Shown: positions 50,246 to 59,640, counted from the stretch's first letter. The stretch is DNA of 64,000 nt from an uncultured Kiritimatiellota bacterium (GCA_934643865.1 CAKUCX010000004.1:19693-83692); one strand, 5' to 3'. Notes: generated from the letters alone by a model not told the origin. Made by a program: numbers and translations.

Positions 50246-51049
50246 CTAGACGTCCACGTCCTCGGGCATGTGCTGGGCCGAGCAGCCCGCGTCCACGACG
50301 AGGCGCTCGCCGCCGATGTTGCGCGCGGCGTCCGAGGCGAGGAACGCGACGGCCTCCGCGATGTCGCCGCCCGTCGCCTCCTTGCGGAGCGGGCAGTTCA
50401 GGCGGCGCCGCGCCTTGATCTTCTCGTCGAGCGCGTCCCAGCGCTCCGTGTAGATGTAGCCGGGCGCGACTTCGTTCACGCGGATGCCGAGCGGACCGAG
50501 GTCGAGCGCGAGGGACCGCACCATCGCGTCGATGCCGCCCTTCGAGGTGACGTAGCTCGTGCGGTTGCGGATCGCGCGCATCGAGGTGTTCGACCCCAGC
50601 GTCACCACCACGCCGCGCTGGTCCGTCGCGGGATTCGGCTCCTGTTTCATGAAGAAGCGGGTACACGCCATCTGCGTCACCTGGAAGCCGCCGACGAGGT
50701 TGACCTTCAGCACCTCCAGCATCTTCGCGGGGTCCATTTCCAGCGGACCGCCCTGCCCGAGGCCCTGGTGCGCCGCGTTGTTGACGAGGATGTCGAGCCG
50801 CCCCGCCTCCTTCTCGATCACGTCGAACATCGCCGTGACCTGATCACGGTCCGAGATGTCGCATACGATCGCGCGCACGTCGCCGATCTTCCGGTCGCGC
50901 AGGATCTTCTCGCCCCGCGCGGTCGATGCGGGCGTCGACCCGCACATGAACACCTTCGCGCCCTCGCGGATGAACAAATCCGTGATCTCGATGCCCGTGT
51001 TGCGGTTGCCGCCCGTCACGAGCACGACCTTCCCTTCAAAACGCTTCAT
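50246..51049 (-). CDS. Short-chain dehydrogenase/reductase (267 aa)
   Basis: A classical SDR. GKVVLVTGGNRNTGIEITDLFI is the cofactor loop (a TGGNRNTG variant of TGxxxGxG); LDILVNNAAHQGLG, GSNTSMRAIRNRTSYVTSKGGID (Y-x-x-x-K) and VNEVAPGYIYTE follow; the C-terminal VVDAGC replaces the usual VDGG. AAGGAG precedes ATG 51049. After the TAG stop the same frame stays open for ~30 more codons (GGDMDLRRHPDETRRAVK) to a second stop near 50157, so the protein may have been shortened by a nonsense change. It probably oxidises or reduces a sugar or sugar acid released by the neighbouring hydrolases. Confidence 0.9.
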   Translation of the reverse strand: MKRFEGKVVLVTGGNRNTGIEITDLFIREGAKVFMCGSTPASTARGEKILRDRKIGDVRAIVCDISDRDQVTAMFDVIEKEAGRLDILVNNAAHQGLGQGGPLEMDPAKMLEVLKVNLVGGFQVTQMACTRFFMKQEPNPATDQRGVVVTLGSNTSMRAIRNRTSYVTSKGGIDAMVRSLALDLGPLGIRVNEVAPGYIYTERWDALDEKIKARRRLNCPLRKEATGGDIAEAVAFLASDAARNIGGERLVVDAGCSAQHMPEDVDV

Positions 51050-51078
51050 GGAACTCCTTGCCATTCCCTGTGGCTTCA

Positions 51079-52608
51079 TCAAATCTTGACCGTCAGGGCG
51101 GCGCCCTTGTTCCACCAGCAGTCGAGCGGCGTCACCGTGAAATGGGTCGTCCCCGGCGGCAGACGGTCCGCCGACACGCAGCAGGAGGAGGCGCCCTTCG
51201 CGCGCGGATGCCCGGGCGCGTGGTTGTAGCCGTTGGCCATCACGTGGAACGCCTCCGTCTTCCCGCCCGCGCCGTGGGCGACGACTTCGTATTCATAGGG
51301 ACGCGACCCGGGCACGGCAAACGCCGCCGGGAAGGTCAGCTCCCAGGCATCCTTCTCCACCGCGTCGTACCCCGGCGTGCGGCGCGTCTTCGCCTTGCGC
51401 TTCTTCAGCGTCACCTGCGCGCCCTTCGGGAACTCCGGCGCCTTCGCCTTCTTCGCGCGCGTGGCGAAGTCAAACGGACGCGGCTCGGACGCGGCAAGCG
51501 GCATCACCCAGTCCGGCCCCAGGAACACGTCGCCCAGGAACTCCCGCCGCTGCACGACCATGCAGTCGTCGTAGACATTCCACAGCATGCCCTGGCGACA
51601 GTCGCCCGCAGGGAAGTCCCCCATCACCTTGAGCGCGTTGCACGCGGCGGCCGCCTTGCTCTCGGTCGAGGTGTTCTCGTAGCCGAACGGCGGGCGCTGG
51701 TCATAGGGGAGGCCCGTGTAGCGCAGCGAACTCGTGCCCACGGACGTGAAGGCGCCCTGCCAGATCGAGCGCTCGTCCGTCAGCGAGTAGTGCGAGTGGC
51801 CCGAGAAGGCCACCGCGTTCGGATAGGCCGAGAGGACCTTCGTGACGAGACCGGCGTCGTGCCCCCACGCCCACGGGCCGTAGCACGTGTCCTTCGGGTG
51901 CGGGTGCTGGAAGTAGAAGAACGGCCTCTTCGGGTCGAGCGCCTTCCCGTGCGCGTCCAGGAAACCCTTGAGCTCGACGCCGAACGGACAGCTGCCATAC
52001 TTCGTCTCCATCCCCTTCCCGTCGTCCCAGTGCTGGCCGAGGAACGTGTAGCCCTTGATCACCTTGCGGTAGAGGCGCGTGTAGTCCTCGTGGAAGATCT
52101 TCTTCCACCATCCGGCCAGGTCGCTGCGCAGCACGTGGTCGCGGCTCCAGGCACCGAACTCGCTCTCCTTCGCCTCCTTCGCATGGCGCTTCGCGGCGTG
52201 GTCGCCGTAGAGGTAGCCGTGGTAGTCGTGGTTGCCGTAGACGAAGAGCTTCTCGACCTTCCGGCCGTCGGGGGCCTTGTCGTCCGGGAAGACCGCATAC
52301 CAGGCCTCGGCGACGGCCTGCAGCTGCTCGACCATGCCATTGTCGGCCATGTCGCCCACCACCATCACCGCGTCCACGCCCTGGTCGCGGAACCATTCAA
52401 GCGTATGCCGGAACGTGAGGTTGTTGCCCCAGCGCTCCGGTTTCTCGCCCGCGCCCACGTGCGTGATGTGGATGTCGCTCACCACGCCGAACTTGAGGTT
52501 CGGCTTCTTCGCGGGCGCCTCGCCCGCGCGGAGCGGGCGGACGCGCGCGCCACCCAAGGCGCCGAACGCAGCCGCGCCGCCGATGAAGAAACGACGTGTC
52601 AGTTCCAT
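51079..52608 (-). CDS. TAT-exported calcineurin-like phosphoesterase (509 aa)
   Basis: A metallophosphoesterase with a twin-arginine-type leader (LTRRFFIGGAAAFGALGG). Metal-binding motifs: KFGVVSDIHITH (D-x-H), VVGDMADNG (GD-x-x-D/N), FVYGNHDYHGYL (GNH[D/E]) and AFSGHSHYSL (GH-x-H). The C-terminal ~130 residues form a beta-rich extension ending HFTVTPLDCWWNKG. The substrate is unknown; such proteins act in the periplasm. 30 bp separate it from the downstream SDR. Confidence 0.9.
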   Translation of the reverse strand: MELTRRFFIGGAAAFGALGGARVRPLRAGEAPAKKPNLKFGVVSDIHITHVGAGEKPERWGNNLTFRHTLEWFRDQGVDAVMVVGDMADNGMVEQLQAVAEAWYAVFPDDKAPDGRKVEKLFVYGNHDYHGYLYGDHAAKRHAKEAKESEFGAWSRDHVLRSDLAGWWKKIFHEDYTRLYRKVIKGYTFLGQHWDDGKGMETKYGSCPFGVELKGFLDAHGKALDPKRPFFYFQHPHPKDTCYGPWAWGHDAGLVTKVLSAYPNAVAFSGHSHYSLTDERSIWQGAFTSVGTSSLRYTGLPYDQRPPFGYENTSTESKAAAACNALKVMGDFPAGDCRQGMLWNVYDDCMVVQRREFLGDVFLGPDWVMPLAASEPRPFDFATRAKKAKAPEFPKGAQVTLKKRKAKTRRTPGYDAVEKDAWELTFPAAFAVPGSRPYEYEVVAHGAGGKTEAFHVMANGYNHAPGHPRAKGASSCCVSADRLPPGTTHFTVTPLDCWWNKGAALTVKI

Positions 52609-52679
52609 GTTACATCCTCGACTTTCCCTTGTTGTGATTCGTATTTGTGTGCTTCGTGAACGACCGCCCGCGCGGCCTT

Positions 52680-55025
52680 CTATCGTCCCGCGCCGGCGCC
52701 CGCGCGCGGGCACGGCCAGCCGGCGGCGCCGACCGCGCCGAGATCCGCCGCCGTCGTCGCCGCCGAGCCGGGCGTGTGCGTGACGAGCGTCATGCGGCGC
52801 GCCGCCGGCATGCCGGCGTAGCCGCCTTCGCGCCGGCCGACCGCCACCGCGCCGCCCTTCATGACGAGCGGCGTCCACGCGCCCCGCCCCCTGCGGTACT
52901 CAAGCGACGTACCGTCGTCCTCGTAGAGCCAGCTCGTCCCGTCCGGGCCCGGCCAGGCGTGGAGTTCCACCTCCTCGTTCCAGCCCTTGTCGACGTGCGG
53001 CCTCTTCGGCCACATCGGGATCACGGCGCCGGCGCGCACGTAGAGCGCGCCGCCCCAGTCGGGCGTCGTCGCGACCGGGCGCCGGCACGGCCCCGTGACC
53101 GCCTCGCCGGTGCGCCAGTCGTACCAGACGCCTTCGGGGATCGCGATCTCCTTCGTGAACGCGGAGACGAGCAAATCGGGGCCGAGCATGTAGGTCGTCA
53201 CGCAGCGGTCGTACTCCGGCACGTCGGGGAAGGCGAACGGCAGCGCGCGCATCACCGGCCAGCCCGTCCGCGCGGCCTCCGCGGCCGCCGTGTAGAGGTA
53301 CGGCAGCAGGCGGTAGCGCAGGTGGGTGTAGGCGCGGAAGGCCGCGACCTTCTCCGGGGGGGCGATCCACGGCTGCCGCCAGTAGTCCCAGTTGTTCTGC
53401 TGGCTCCAGGTCTGCAGGAAGCCGAAGTGGAGGGACGCGGCGTTGCCGATGTCCATGTCGCAGCTCTGGTTCGAGTGGCCCGAGATGCCGAGGTTCAGCA
53501 GGGAGGCGAGCGGCTTGGCGCCGCCGCCGGTGTCGCCCGCCCAGGTCGCCACGAACTGCTGCACGCCCGCGTAGCCGCCCGCCGAGTAGACCATCGCGCG
53601 CTTCCCCGTGTAGTCCTCGAAGCCGCGCGCCATCTGCTTGTCGTAGACGAGCGCGTAGAGGTTGTGCATCTCCTCGTCGCACATGCCGTTCGCCCACGCG
53701 CGGTCGGGATGCTCGCCGAACTGGTTGCAGCCGTCGAGCTTGAAGCACTGCGCGCCCTGGTCGACGAACTTCTTGAGATGCTCGAACCACGGCAGCATGC
53801 CGTCGGGGCAGTCGTCCTCGGGACAGTAGAGCCTCGCGTACATCGCCGGCTTGTGGCGGGAGCGCCTCTTCGCCTTCGGGCCCTTGGCCGCCTGCGCGGG
53901 ATCGGCGCCGATCCGGTCGTCCTCCCACGTCTCGGTGATGCCGGCGGGCATCTCGATCTGCCGGCCGCCCTTCTTCGCGAGCCCCGCCGCGCACTGCTCC
54001 TCGTAGCGCGTGAGGTCGTAGTCGCAGCAGAGCCAGAGCGAGAGCTTGAACCCGATGCGCCGGAGCGCGCCCACGAAGGTGTGGTCGCCCTTCGGCGCCC
54101 AGTAGGGGAAGTAGAAGCGCGCCTGGTTCCACTCCTTGTAGACGGAGGCGTCGTAGAACGTCTGCATCCAGCCGGGCTCAAGCCCGATCACGTCGCACGG
54201 CAGGTCGCGGTCGCGGAACTGAAGGGCTTCGTTCACGAGGTTGTACTGGTCGATGTTCTGGTTGCAGACGTAGGTGAAGCCGTAGCCCCAGACGGGGAGC
54301 AGCGCGGGGCGCCCCGCGAGCTGCGTGTAGATGTCGAGCAACGCCCGGTAGTCCTTCCCCGTGAACACGTAGAAGTCGATGTCGCCCTCCTTCGCCTCGC
54401 AGACGAGCGCGTCCGGGTCCTTCGCGCCGCAGTCGAAGGCGTTGCGCCACGTGCTGTTCAAGAGCAGGCCCCATCCGCTGCGGCTCACGGCCATCGGGAT
54501 CGGGATGTTGCAGAGGTTGTTGCGGATCCAGAGGTCGAAGCGGTGGCCGCGCCGCATGATGTTGTCGCGCCCCGAGTCGCCGAAGCCGTAGATGCGCTCG
54601 CCCTTCGCGAGCGAGAAGGCGATCGCGAAGCCCTTGCCGACGGCGCGCGGCGTCACCGTGACGTCCGCCGCCGAGGCGAGCCCCTTCACCCGCAGCGTCC
54701 CCCGGGCGGGATCCACCGTCAGCACGGCCCCCGCCGTCCGCACCGCGTTCCCCTCGCGCGCGAACGGGGCCTTGGGCCAGTCGCCCTTCAGGATGCCGTA
54801 GCGGTTCATGCCGCTCTCGGTCCAGACGACGCCCTGCGCGTCGTTCGTCCAGCTCCGCCGCACGCGGAAGAGGTTTTCCGCAAGCACGTCCACGCGCAGG
54901 GACGCGCCGTCGGCGAGCCGCGTCACGACGCTCTGCGCGTCCGGCGCGGGCGCCTTCCAGACGGGCCGCGCCGCAGAGGCGCCCGCCAACAGCGCGCCGG
55001 CCAGGAGAAGAATAAGCTTCCGCAT
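52680..55025 (-). CDS. Exported glycoside hydrolase family 31 enzyme (781 aa)
   Basis: An alpha-glucosidase/alpha-xylosidase-type enzyme. The signal peptide is MRKLILLLAGALLAGASA. N-terminal beta-sandwich to ~240; the barrel begins at LPVWGYGFTYVCNQN; nucleophile motif CFKLDGCNQFGE (Asp ~431); acid/base WAGDTGG (Asp ~498); GHSNQSCDMDIG follows. The C-terminal beta domains run from MLGPDLLVSAFTKE. ATG 55025 follows AAAGGA; the 60-residue insertion with PKAKRRSRHKPAMYARLYC (~380-410) is unusual. It follows the aldose 1-epimerase gene by 23 bp, a sensible pairing for glucoside breakdown. Confidence 0.93.
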   Translation of the reverse strand: MRKLILLLAGALLAGASAARPVWKAPAPDAQSVVTRLADGASLRVDVLAENLFRVRRSWTNDAQGVVWTESGMNRYGILKGDWPKAPFAREGNAVRTAGAVLTVDPARGTLRVKGLASAADVTVTPRAVGKGFAIAFSLAKGERIYGFGDSGRDNIMRRGHRFDLWIRNNLCNIPIPMAVSRSGWGLLLNSTWRNAFDCGAKDPDALVCEAKEGDIDFYVFTGKDYRALLDIYTQLAGRPALLPVWGYGFTYVCNQNIDQYNLVNEALQFRDRDLPCDVIGLEPGWMQTFYDASVYKEWNQARFYFPYWAPKGDHTFVGALRRIGFKLSLWLCCDYDLTRYEEQCAAGLAKKGGRQIEMPAGITETWEDDRIGADPAQAAKGPKAKRRSRHKPAMYARLYCPEDDCPDGMLPWFEHLKKFVDQGAQCFKLDGCNQFGEHPDRAWANGMCDEEMHNLYALVYDKQMARGFEDYTGKRAMVYSAGGYAGVQQFVATWAGDTGGGAKPLASLLNLGISGHSNQSCDMDIGNAASLHFGFLQTWSQQNNWDYWRQPWIAPPEKVAAFRAYTHLRYRLLPYLYTAAAEAARTGWPVMRALPFAFPDVPEYDRCVTTYMLGPDLLVSAFTKEIAIPEGVWYDWRTGEAVTGPCRRPVATTPDWGGALYVRAGAVIPMWPKRPHVDKGWNEEVELHAWPGPDGTSWLYEDDGTSLEYRRGRGAWTPLVMKGGAVAVGRREGGYAGMPAARRMTLVTHTPGSAATTAADLGAVGAAGWPCPRAGAGAGR

Positions 55026-55048
55026 GTCCACGTCCCGTCCTTTCGCCG

Positions 55049-56107
55049 TCAGCACGTCTTGAAGCGGTATTCCGTGGTGGAGTAGAGGACCTGCCCCGGC
55101 CGGACGATCGTCGTCGGGAACGCGGGCTTGTTCGGCGAGTCCGGGAAGTGCTGCGTCTCCAGGGCGACGCCCGCGTTGCGCACGGGCAGGTAGTAGCCGT
55201 CGTAGATCTGCATGCCCGGCTCGGTCGTCCACACCTCCAGCTGGCGCCCCGTCTTCGTCGAGGTGAGGATGCACGCGGGCGTGAGCTCGTCGCCGGGCAC
55301 TGTCTTGCGCAGCACCCAGTTCATGTCGTAGCCGGCGCCGTACTTGAGCTGGTCGTAGTCCCGGTCGTGCAGGGCGCCGATCGTGTGCGTGGTGCGGAAG
55401 TCGAACGGCGTCGCCGTCACGTCGCGCAGCTCGCCGGTCGGAATCATGTCCGCGCCGTAGGCCGTGATCTGGTCGGCGTTGACGTAGAGCTGGTGGTCGA
55501 GGATCGTCGTGCCGGCGTCCACGCCGTCGAGGTTCCAGTAGGCGTGTTCGGTGAGGGCGATCGGCGTCGCCTGGTCCGTCGTCGCGCGCCAGCCGATGTG
55601 CCAGACGTTGTTGTTGTCGAGCGTGAGCGTGGCGCGCACGGTCACGTTGCCGGGATAGCCGCCCTCGCCGTCGGGCGAGGTGATTTCGAGGACGAGGCCC
55701 ACCTTGTCCGCCGTGTGGATCTCCTTGACGCACGTCCACATCCGCAGCGAGAAGCCGCGCAGACCGCCGTGGAGCGCGCAGGGGATGCCGCCCGGCTCGT
55801 TGTTGAGCTCCAGCGTGTACGTCTTGCCGTCGAGGGTGAACGTCCCCTTCCCGATGCGGTTGCCGTAGCGGCCGACGAGGGCGCCGTAGTAGGTGCCGCC
55901 GTGCTCGGCGACGTAGTCGTCGAGCGTGGGCCAGCCCAGCGTCACGTTGTCGAGGTGGCCGCTGCGGTCCGGCACGAGCGCCTTCACGAGGCGCCCGCCC
56001 CAGTCCGTGAAGTCCAGTTCCAGGCCATTCGCGTTCACGAGACGCCACAGCGTCACCGGCTCGCCCTCGAAGATCCCCCAGGGCATCGATTCAATCGCGT
56101 TCGTCAT
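55049..56107 (-). CDS. galM: Aldose 1-epimerase (mutarotase)
   Basis: Interconverts alpha and beta anomers of hexoses. 352 residues, normal length. LWRLVNANGLELDFTDWGGRLVKALVPDR opens; VGRYGNRIGKGTFTLDGK, NEPGGIPCALHGGLRGFS (catalytic His region), LTEHAYWNLDG and LYVNADQITAYGADMIPTGELRDV are family motifs; VALETQHFPDSPNKPAFPTTIVRPGQVL holds the catalytic Glu. It stands first in the minus-strand catabolic set and lies just left of the tRNA, which is on the other strand. Confidence 0.95.
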   Translation of the reverse strand: MTNAIESMPWGIFEGEPVTLWRLVNANGLELDFTDWGGRLVKALVPDRSGHLDNVTLGWPTLDDYVAEHGGTYYGALVGRYGNRIGKGTFTLDGKTYTLELNNEPGGIPCALHGGLRGFSLRMWTCVKEIHTADKVGLVLEITSPDGEGGYPGNVTVRATLTLDNNNVWHIGWRATTDQATPIALTEHAYWNLDGVDAGTTILDHQLYVNADQITAYGADMIPTGELRDVTATPFDFRTTHTIGALHDRDYDQLKYGAGYDMNWVLRKTVPGDELTPACILTSTKTGRQLEVWTTEPGMQIYDGYYLPVRNAGVALETQHFPDSPNKPAFPTTIVRPGQVLYSTTEYRFKTC

Positions 56108-56158
56108 TCTCTTCCCTCTATCTCATTGTACTTTCACTCTCACAGCGGCGGCGGTTTG

Positions 56159-56167
56159 TGGTAAACT
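56159..56167 (+). promoter_or_regulatory. -10 box of the tRNA gene
   Basis: TGGTAAACT on the plus strand ends 17 nt before the tRNA 5' end; it shares the TGG extended -10 form seen before several genes here. Confidence 0.45.
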
Positions 56168-56184
56168 GTCTGCCGCCCGCATCG

Positions 56185-56261
56185 GCCCCTGTAGCTCATC
56201 TGGACAGAGCAGCTGCCTTCTAAGCAGCGGGTAGTGAGTTCGAGTCTCGCCAGGGGCGCCA
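56185..56261 (+). tRNA. tRNA-Arg (anticodon TCT)
   Basis: Acceptor stem GCCCCTG pairs with CAGGGGC; the anticodon stem GCTGC/GCAGC encloses loop CTTCTAA, giving anticodon TCT; T-arm GTGAG-TTCGAGT-CTCGC. The 3' CCA is encoded. No integrase or attachment duplicate is seen next to it. Confidence 0.95.
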
Positions 56262-56273
56262 ACGGTCCCCGCG

Positions 56274-56828
56274 CTACTTCGCGGGGACTGTTTCGCCGGC
56301 GACCTCCGCCGCCGTCCAGTCGATGTACGCCTTCACGTTTCCGCTTACGGCGTTGGACTTCAGCGCCTGGACGTCCTTCGCCCGGCACCGGCAGCCGCAC
56401 CAGCGCAGCTGGTCGAGGAGGAAGGTCTGCACGTACTCGTCCTTCGTCTTGCGGAAGGCGGCGAGCAGGGCCATGTTCCAGGTCTTCCGCTGGCACGGCG
56501 CGGCGCCCGGCGTGCGGCAGCGCTTCTGGCAGCCGTCCGCGCGGCCGATCACGGCCTCCATCACGTACTGCGAGACGGCGCCGATCACAGTGAGCGTGAG
56601 CGGATCCGTCTTGTAGGCGCCCTGCACCTTCGCGAGCAGGGCCTCGGCGGAGGCGGCGTCCCACACGTGCGCGGCAAGCGCCTTCGGCGTGGTGGCGGCG
56701 GCGAGCTGCGCCTCGGCGGCCTTCTGCCACTCGACGGCCATCGGATTCCCGGCGACGGACGCCATCGCGGCGCCGTAGTCGGCGAATGCGTTCGGGTCCA
56801 CGTACTTCTTCTTCTGTTGTTCAACCAT
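56274..56828 (-). CDS. Hypothetical cytoplasmic protein (184 aa)
   Basis: ATG 56828 is preceded by GGGAG at good spacing. The protein MVEQQKKKYVDPNAFADYGAAMASVAG is helical, alanine-rich, with a cysteine cluster in the C-terminal half (QKRCRTPGAAPCQRK and RWCGCRCRAKDV). No signal peptide and no known domain recognised. The C-x-C and spaced cysteines could bind a metal. It lies 20 bp downstream of a Gfo/Idh gene, probably in its operon. Confidence 0.7.
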   Translation of the reverse strand: MVEQQKKKYVDPNAFADYGAAMASVAGNPMAVEWQKAAEAQLAAATTPKALAAHVWDAASAEALLAKVQGAYKTDPLTLTVIGAVSQYVMEAVIGRADGCQKRCRTPGAAPCQRKTWNMALLAAFRKTKDEYVQTFLLDQLRWCGCRCRAKDVQALKSNAVSGNVKAYIDWTAAEVAGETVPAK

Positions 56829-56848
56829 TGTTCCAGCTCCCTTCCCGT

Positions 56849-58174
56849 TCAGCCCCACATTTCCTTCTTCCACGGCGCGCGCATCCCCTGGTAGAGGAGG
56901 CGGTCCGCCGCCTGGTCGTCCACCGCGCGGAGCGCGACCGGGTCGAACCGGAAGCCGCGCCCGAGGCGTTCGGCGACGATGGCGAGATTGAACATCGTGC
57001 AGGAGCGGAAGCCGTTCGACTCGTTGAGCGCGAACGTCTTGCGGTTCCGGCAGCTGTCGATGAAGTCCGTCTGCTGCGGCGCGGGCTTCGGCAGCCCGGC
57101 GAGCATCGCGAGCACCTTCTCCTCAGGCCACCAGCCGTTCGCGTCCTTGAGGCGCAGCGTCTTCCCCTCCTTCGCCTTCGGATAGACGCAGAGGCCGTTC
57201 GCGCCGCGCAGAAGCGGCTCGTCCTTCAGCGTCTCGTCGCCGTCGAGGGCGACCGTCGTGCCGTCGTCGTAGGTGAGCGTGATGCGGTCGAAGCGGCCGA
57301 CGGCCTCCGGGTGCTGGCGCGGGCCCTTGTAGTCAATGAGGACGGGGCTCGTCTCGTCCTTGCAGAGGAGGTACTGGAGCGGGTCGAGGTAGTGCTGCGC
57401 CATGTCGCCGAGGCCGCCCGCGTCGTAATCCCAGTAGCCCCGGAAGGACGTCCCCGCCCGGTGGGCGGTGTAGGGCTTCCACGGCGCAGGCCCCAGCCAG
57501 AGGTCCCAGTCGAGGTCGGCGGGGACCGGCGCGGCCACGTCGGTCACGCGGCCCGACCAGTTGAACTTCCAGCTGAAGCCCTGCCCCGCGCCGAACGTGC
57601 AGCGGACGGGCCCCTTGCCGAGGAGGCCGTTCTCGACGATCTGACGGATCGGCTCGACCGTCGTGCCGAACCCGTAGAACGTGCCCTGGAAGCGGAACCA
57701 GGTGTTGAGGCGGAACATGCGCTTCTTCGCCTTCACGACCTCCATCACGCGCCGACCCTCGCCGACCGTGCGGGTCATCGGCTTCTCGCACCAGATGTCC
57801 TTGCCGGCGTTCGCGGCCATCACGCTCATGCAGCCGTGCCAGTGCGGCGGCGTGCAGATGTGGACGACGTCCACGTCCTTGTCGGCGAGGAGCGCCATGA
57901 AGTTTTCGTATGCCTTGACCTTGCCCCAGCCGCACTGCTCGGCGCGCTGGAGGCCGTGCTGCACGCGGCTCTTGTAGGGGTCGCAGAGGCCGATGAGGCG
58001 CGAACCCTTGAGCGTGAGGTGGTTGCCGCTCTGCGCGATGCAGCCGAAGCCGATGAGCGCGCGCGTGAGCTGGTTCGAGGGCGCCGTCTCGCCCCGCAGC
58101 ACGCCTGCGGGGACGATGCTGAAGAGCCCGGCGCCCGCCGCCGTCTTCAGGACCTGCCGTCTTGTCAGTGTCAT
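56849..58174 (-). CDS. TAT-exported Gfo/Idh/MocA oxidoreductase (441 aa)
   Basis: MTLTRRQVLKTAAGAGLFSIVPAGVLRG is a twin-arginine leader. NAD-binding: LTRALIGFGCIAQSGNHL (a GFG-x-x-A/x-x-G variant), then VDVVHICTPPHWHGCMSVMAANAGKDIWCEKPMTRTVGE (EKP catalytic lysine). The C-terminal domain is long, with WLGPAPWKPYTAHR and RGYWDYDAGGLGDMAQHYLDP as in exported PVC family members. The substrate is unknown; these proteins are highly multiplied in Planctomycetota and Kiritimatiellota. It follows the second Gfo/Idh gene by 53 bp. Confidence 0.92.
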   Translation of the reverse strand: MTLTRRQVLKTAAGAGLFSIVPAGVLRGETAPSNQLTRALIGFGCIAQSGNHLTLKGSRLIGLCDPYKSRVQHGLQRAEQCGWGKVKAYENFMALLADKDVDVVHICTPPHWHGCMSVMAANAGKDIWCEKPMTRTVGEGRRVMEVVKAKKRMFRLNTWFRFQGTFYGFGTTVEPIRQIVENGLLGKGPVRCTFGAGQGFSWKFNWSGRVTDVAAPVPADLDWDLWLGPAPWKPYTAHRAGTSFRGYWDYDAGGLGDMAQHYLDPLQYLLCKDETSPVLIDYKGPRQHPEAVGRFDRITLTYDDGTTVALDGDETLKDEPLLRGANGLCVYPKAKEGKTLRLKDANGWWPEEKVLAMLAGLPKPAPQQTDFIDSCRNRKTFALNESNGFRSCTMFNLAIVAERLGRGFRFDPVALRAVDDQAADRLLYQGMRAPWKKEMWG

Positions 58175-58227
58175 AAGCCTGTTCCTTCTTTCCTTTCTTT
58201 CGCCATTTTTCCTGGGGGCGCCCGCCG

Positions 58228-59640
58228 TCACGCCTTGGGCGCCTCGAACTTGAGCTTGCCGAGATCGACGTCCACGAGCCCGAGCGGCTTCGTGGTCTTC
58301 CACCCGCCGCGCGTGAAGTCGGGGATGTCCATCGAGCGGCCCCGGTTGTCGGCGGACTTCTCGGTCAGCTCGCACAGGCAGCACCAGCTCGCGAGGTCGT
58401 AGACGTTCATGTCGAGCGGGAGGCCGTTCTGCAGGCAGTAGCTCAGGCGCAGCACCATGAGGAAGTCCATGCCGCCGTGCCCGCCGACCTTCTTCGCGAT
58501 TTCGCCGGCCTTCTTCCAGAGCGGGTGCTTGTACTGCTCGCGGATCTCCGCCGTCTTCTTCGCGTCGAAGGCGTGCGCGCCCTTGCCGAGCGCGTCCTCG
58601 ATCGCGATGCGCAGCGGGTAGTCCTGCAGAACGCCGCGCGTGCCCTGGATGAGGTTGATGCGGCTGTAGGGGCGGGCCGTGCCGACGTTGTGCTGCACCA
58701 TGATCGTGCGGCCGTTGACGGTCTTGATGACGCTCGTGTTCATGTCGCCCATCTTGACCTTGAGGTCGCGCCGCCACGGGTCGTCCTTGTGGAGCGTGCG
58801 CCCCACCTCCTCGAACCCGGCCTGCTTGGAGTCGACCGAGACGAGGTAGTCGAAGCGGTCGCCCCGGTTGATGTCCATGTCGAGGCAGATCGGCCCGAGG
58901 CCGTGCGTCGGGTACTGGTTGCCGCCGTGGACGGCGTTGTGGCGGAGGCGCCAGAAGTCCCAGTAGCCGCCGCCGCCCTTCGCGTCGTCCCAGGCGGCGT
59001 AGTTGTACGTGCGCAGATCGTGGATGTACGCGCCCTCGCCGTGCGTGATCTCGCCGAGGAGCCCCTTGCGCACGAGGTTGTAGGCGAGCATCTCCGTCTC
59101 GCCGTAGCAGCAGTTCTCCAGCTGCATGCAGTGGCGGCGCGTCTTCTCGCTCGCCTCGACGAGCGCCCAGCACTCGTCCACCGTGAAGGCGCTCGGCACC
59201 TCGATGACGACGTGCTTGCCGCACTTCATCGCGTAGAGGGCGATCGGCACGTGGAGGTCCCACGGCGTCGCGTTGTAGACGAGGTCGACGTCCGGATCCT
59301 CGCACATCCGCTTCCAGTCCTCGGGGCCCTTGTCGCCGTACACCTTGGGCGTCGGCGCCTTCTTGTCCGCGAGGTACTTGAGCGTCCGCTCGCGCCGCGC
59401 CGCGTTCACGTCGCAGATGGCGGAGATGTACCCGCCCGGCACGAGCGTGAAGCCCGTGATGCCGGCCTGCCCCCGGCCGAGGCCGACGACGCCCACGCGG
59501 AGGTTGGCGATGGGCTTGTCGGCGTAGAGGGCCATCCGCCCACCCGCCGCGCATCCCGCCTTCGTCACGCAGCCACCCGCGGCAACCGCCGCAGCGCCCA
59601 TCCACGCCGTGTTGAGGAACTCTCTTCTGCTCTGCATCAT
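58228..59640 (-). CDS. TAT-exported Gfo/Idh/MocA oxidoreductase, GH109-like (470 aa)
   Basis: The leader MMQSRREFLNTAWMGAAAVAAGGCVTKAG has a twin arginine and a possible lipobox. RVGVVGLGRGQAGITGFTLVPGGYISAICDVNAARR is the NAD loop. VYNATPWDLHVPIALYAMKCGKHVVIEVPSAFTVDECW replaces the usual EKP by EVP, as in GH109 alpha-N-acetylgalactosaminidases; RRHCMQLENCCYGETEMLAYNLVRKGLLGEITHGEGAYIHDLR also fits GH109-like proteins. This suggests an NAD-dependent glycosidase, not a dehydrogenase. AAGGACTTCGTTTT precedes the ATG. Confidence 0.9.
   Translation of the reverse strand: MMQSRREFLNTAWMGAAAVAAGGCVTKAGCAAGGRMALYADKPIANLRVGVVGLGRGQAGITGFTLVPGGYISAICDVNAARRERTLKYLADKKAPTPKVYGDKGPEDWKRMCEDPDVDLVYNATPWDLHVPIALYAMKCGKHVVIEVPSAFTVDECWALVEASEKTRRHCMQLENCCYGETEMLAYNLVRKGLLGEITHGEGAYIHDLRTYNYAAWDDAKGGGGYWDFWRLRHNAVHGGNQYPTHGLGPICLDMDINRGDRFDYLVSVDSKQAGFEEVGRTLHKDDPWRRDLKVKMGDMNTSVIKTVNGRTIMVQHNVGTARPYSRINLIQGTRGVLQDYPLRIAIEDALGKGAHAFDAKKTAEIREQYKHPLWKKAGEIAKKVGGHGGMDFLMVLRLSYCLQNGLPLDMNVYDLASWCCLCELTEKSADNRGRSMDIPDFTRGGWKTTKPLGLVDVDLGKLKFEAPKA

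Noticed and set aside
44589..50248. Reassigned TAG codon (amber recoding)
   Set aside because: TAG is a plausible true stop for several genes (e.g. 12919, 18738, 16784, 62135), so the two in-frame TAGs are better explained as nonsense mutations.
56185..56261. tRNA-Arg as an integration site of a genomic island
   Set aside because: No integrase gene and no second copy of the tRNA 3' end was seen in the window.
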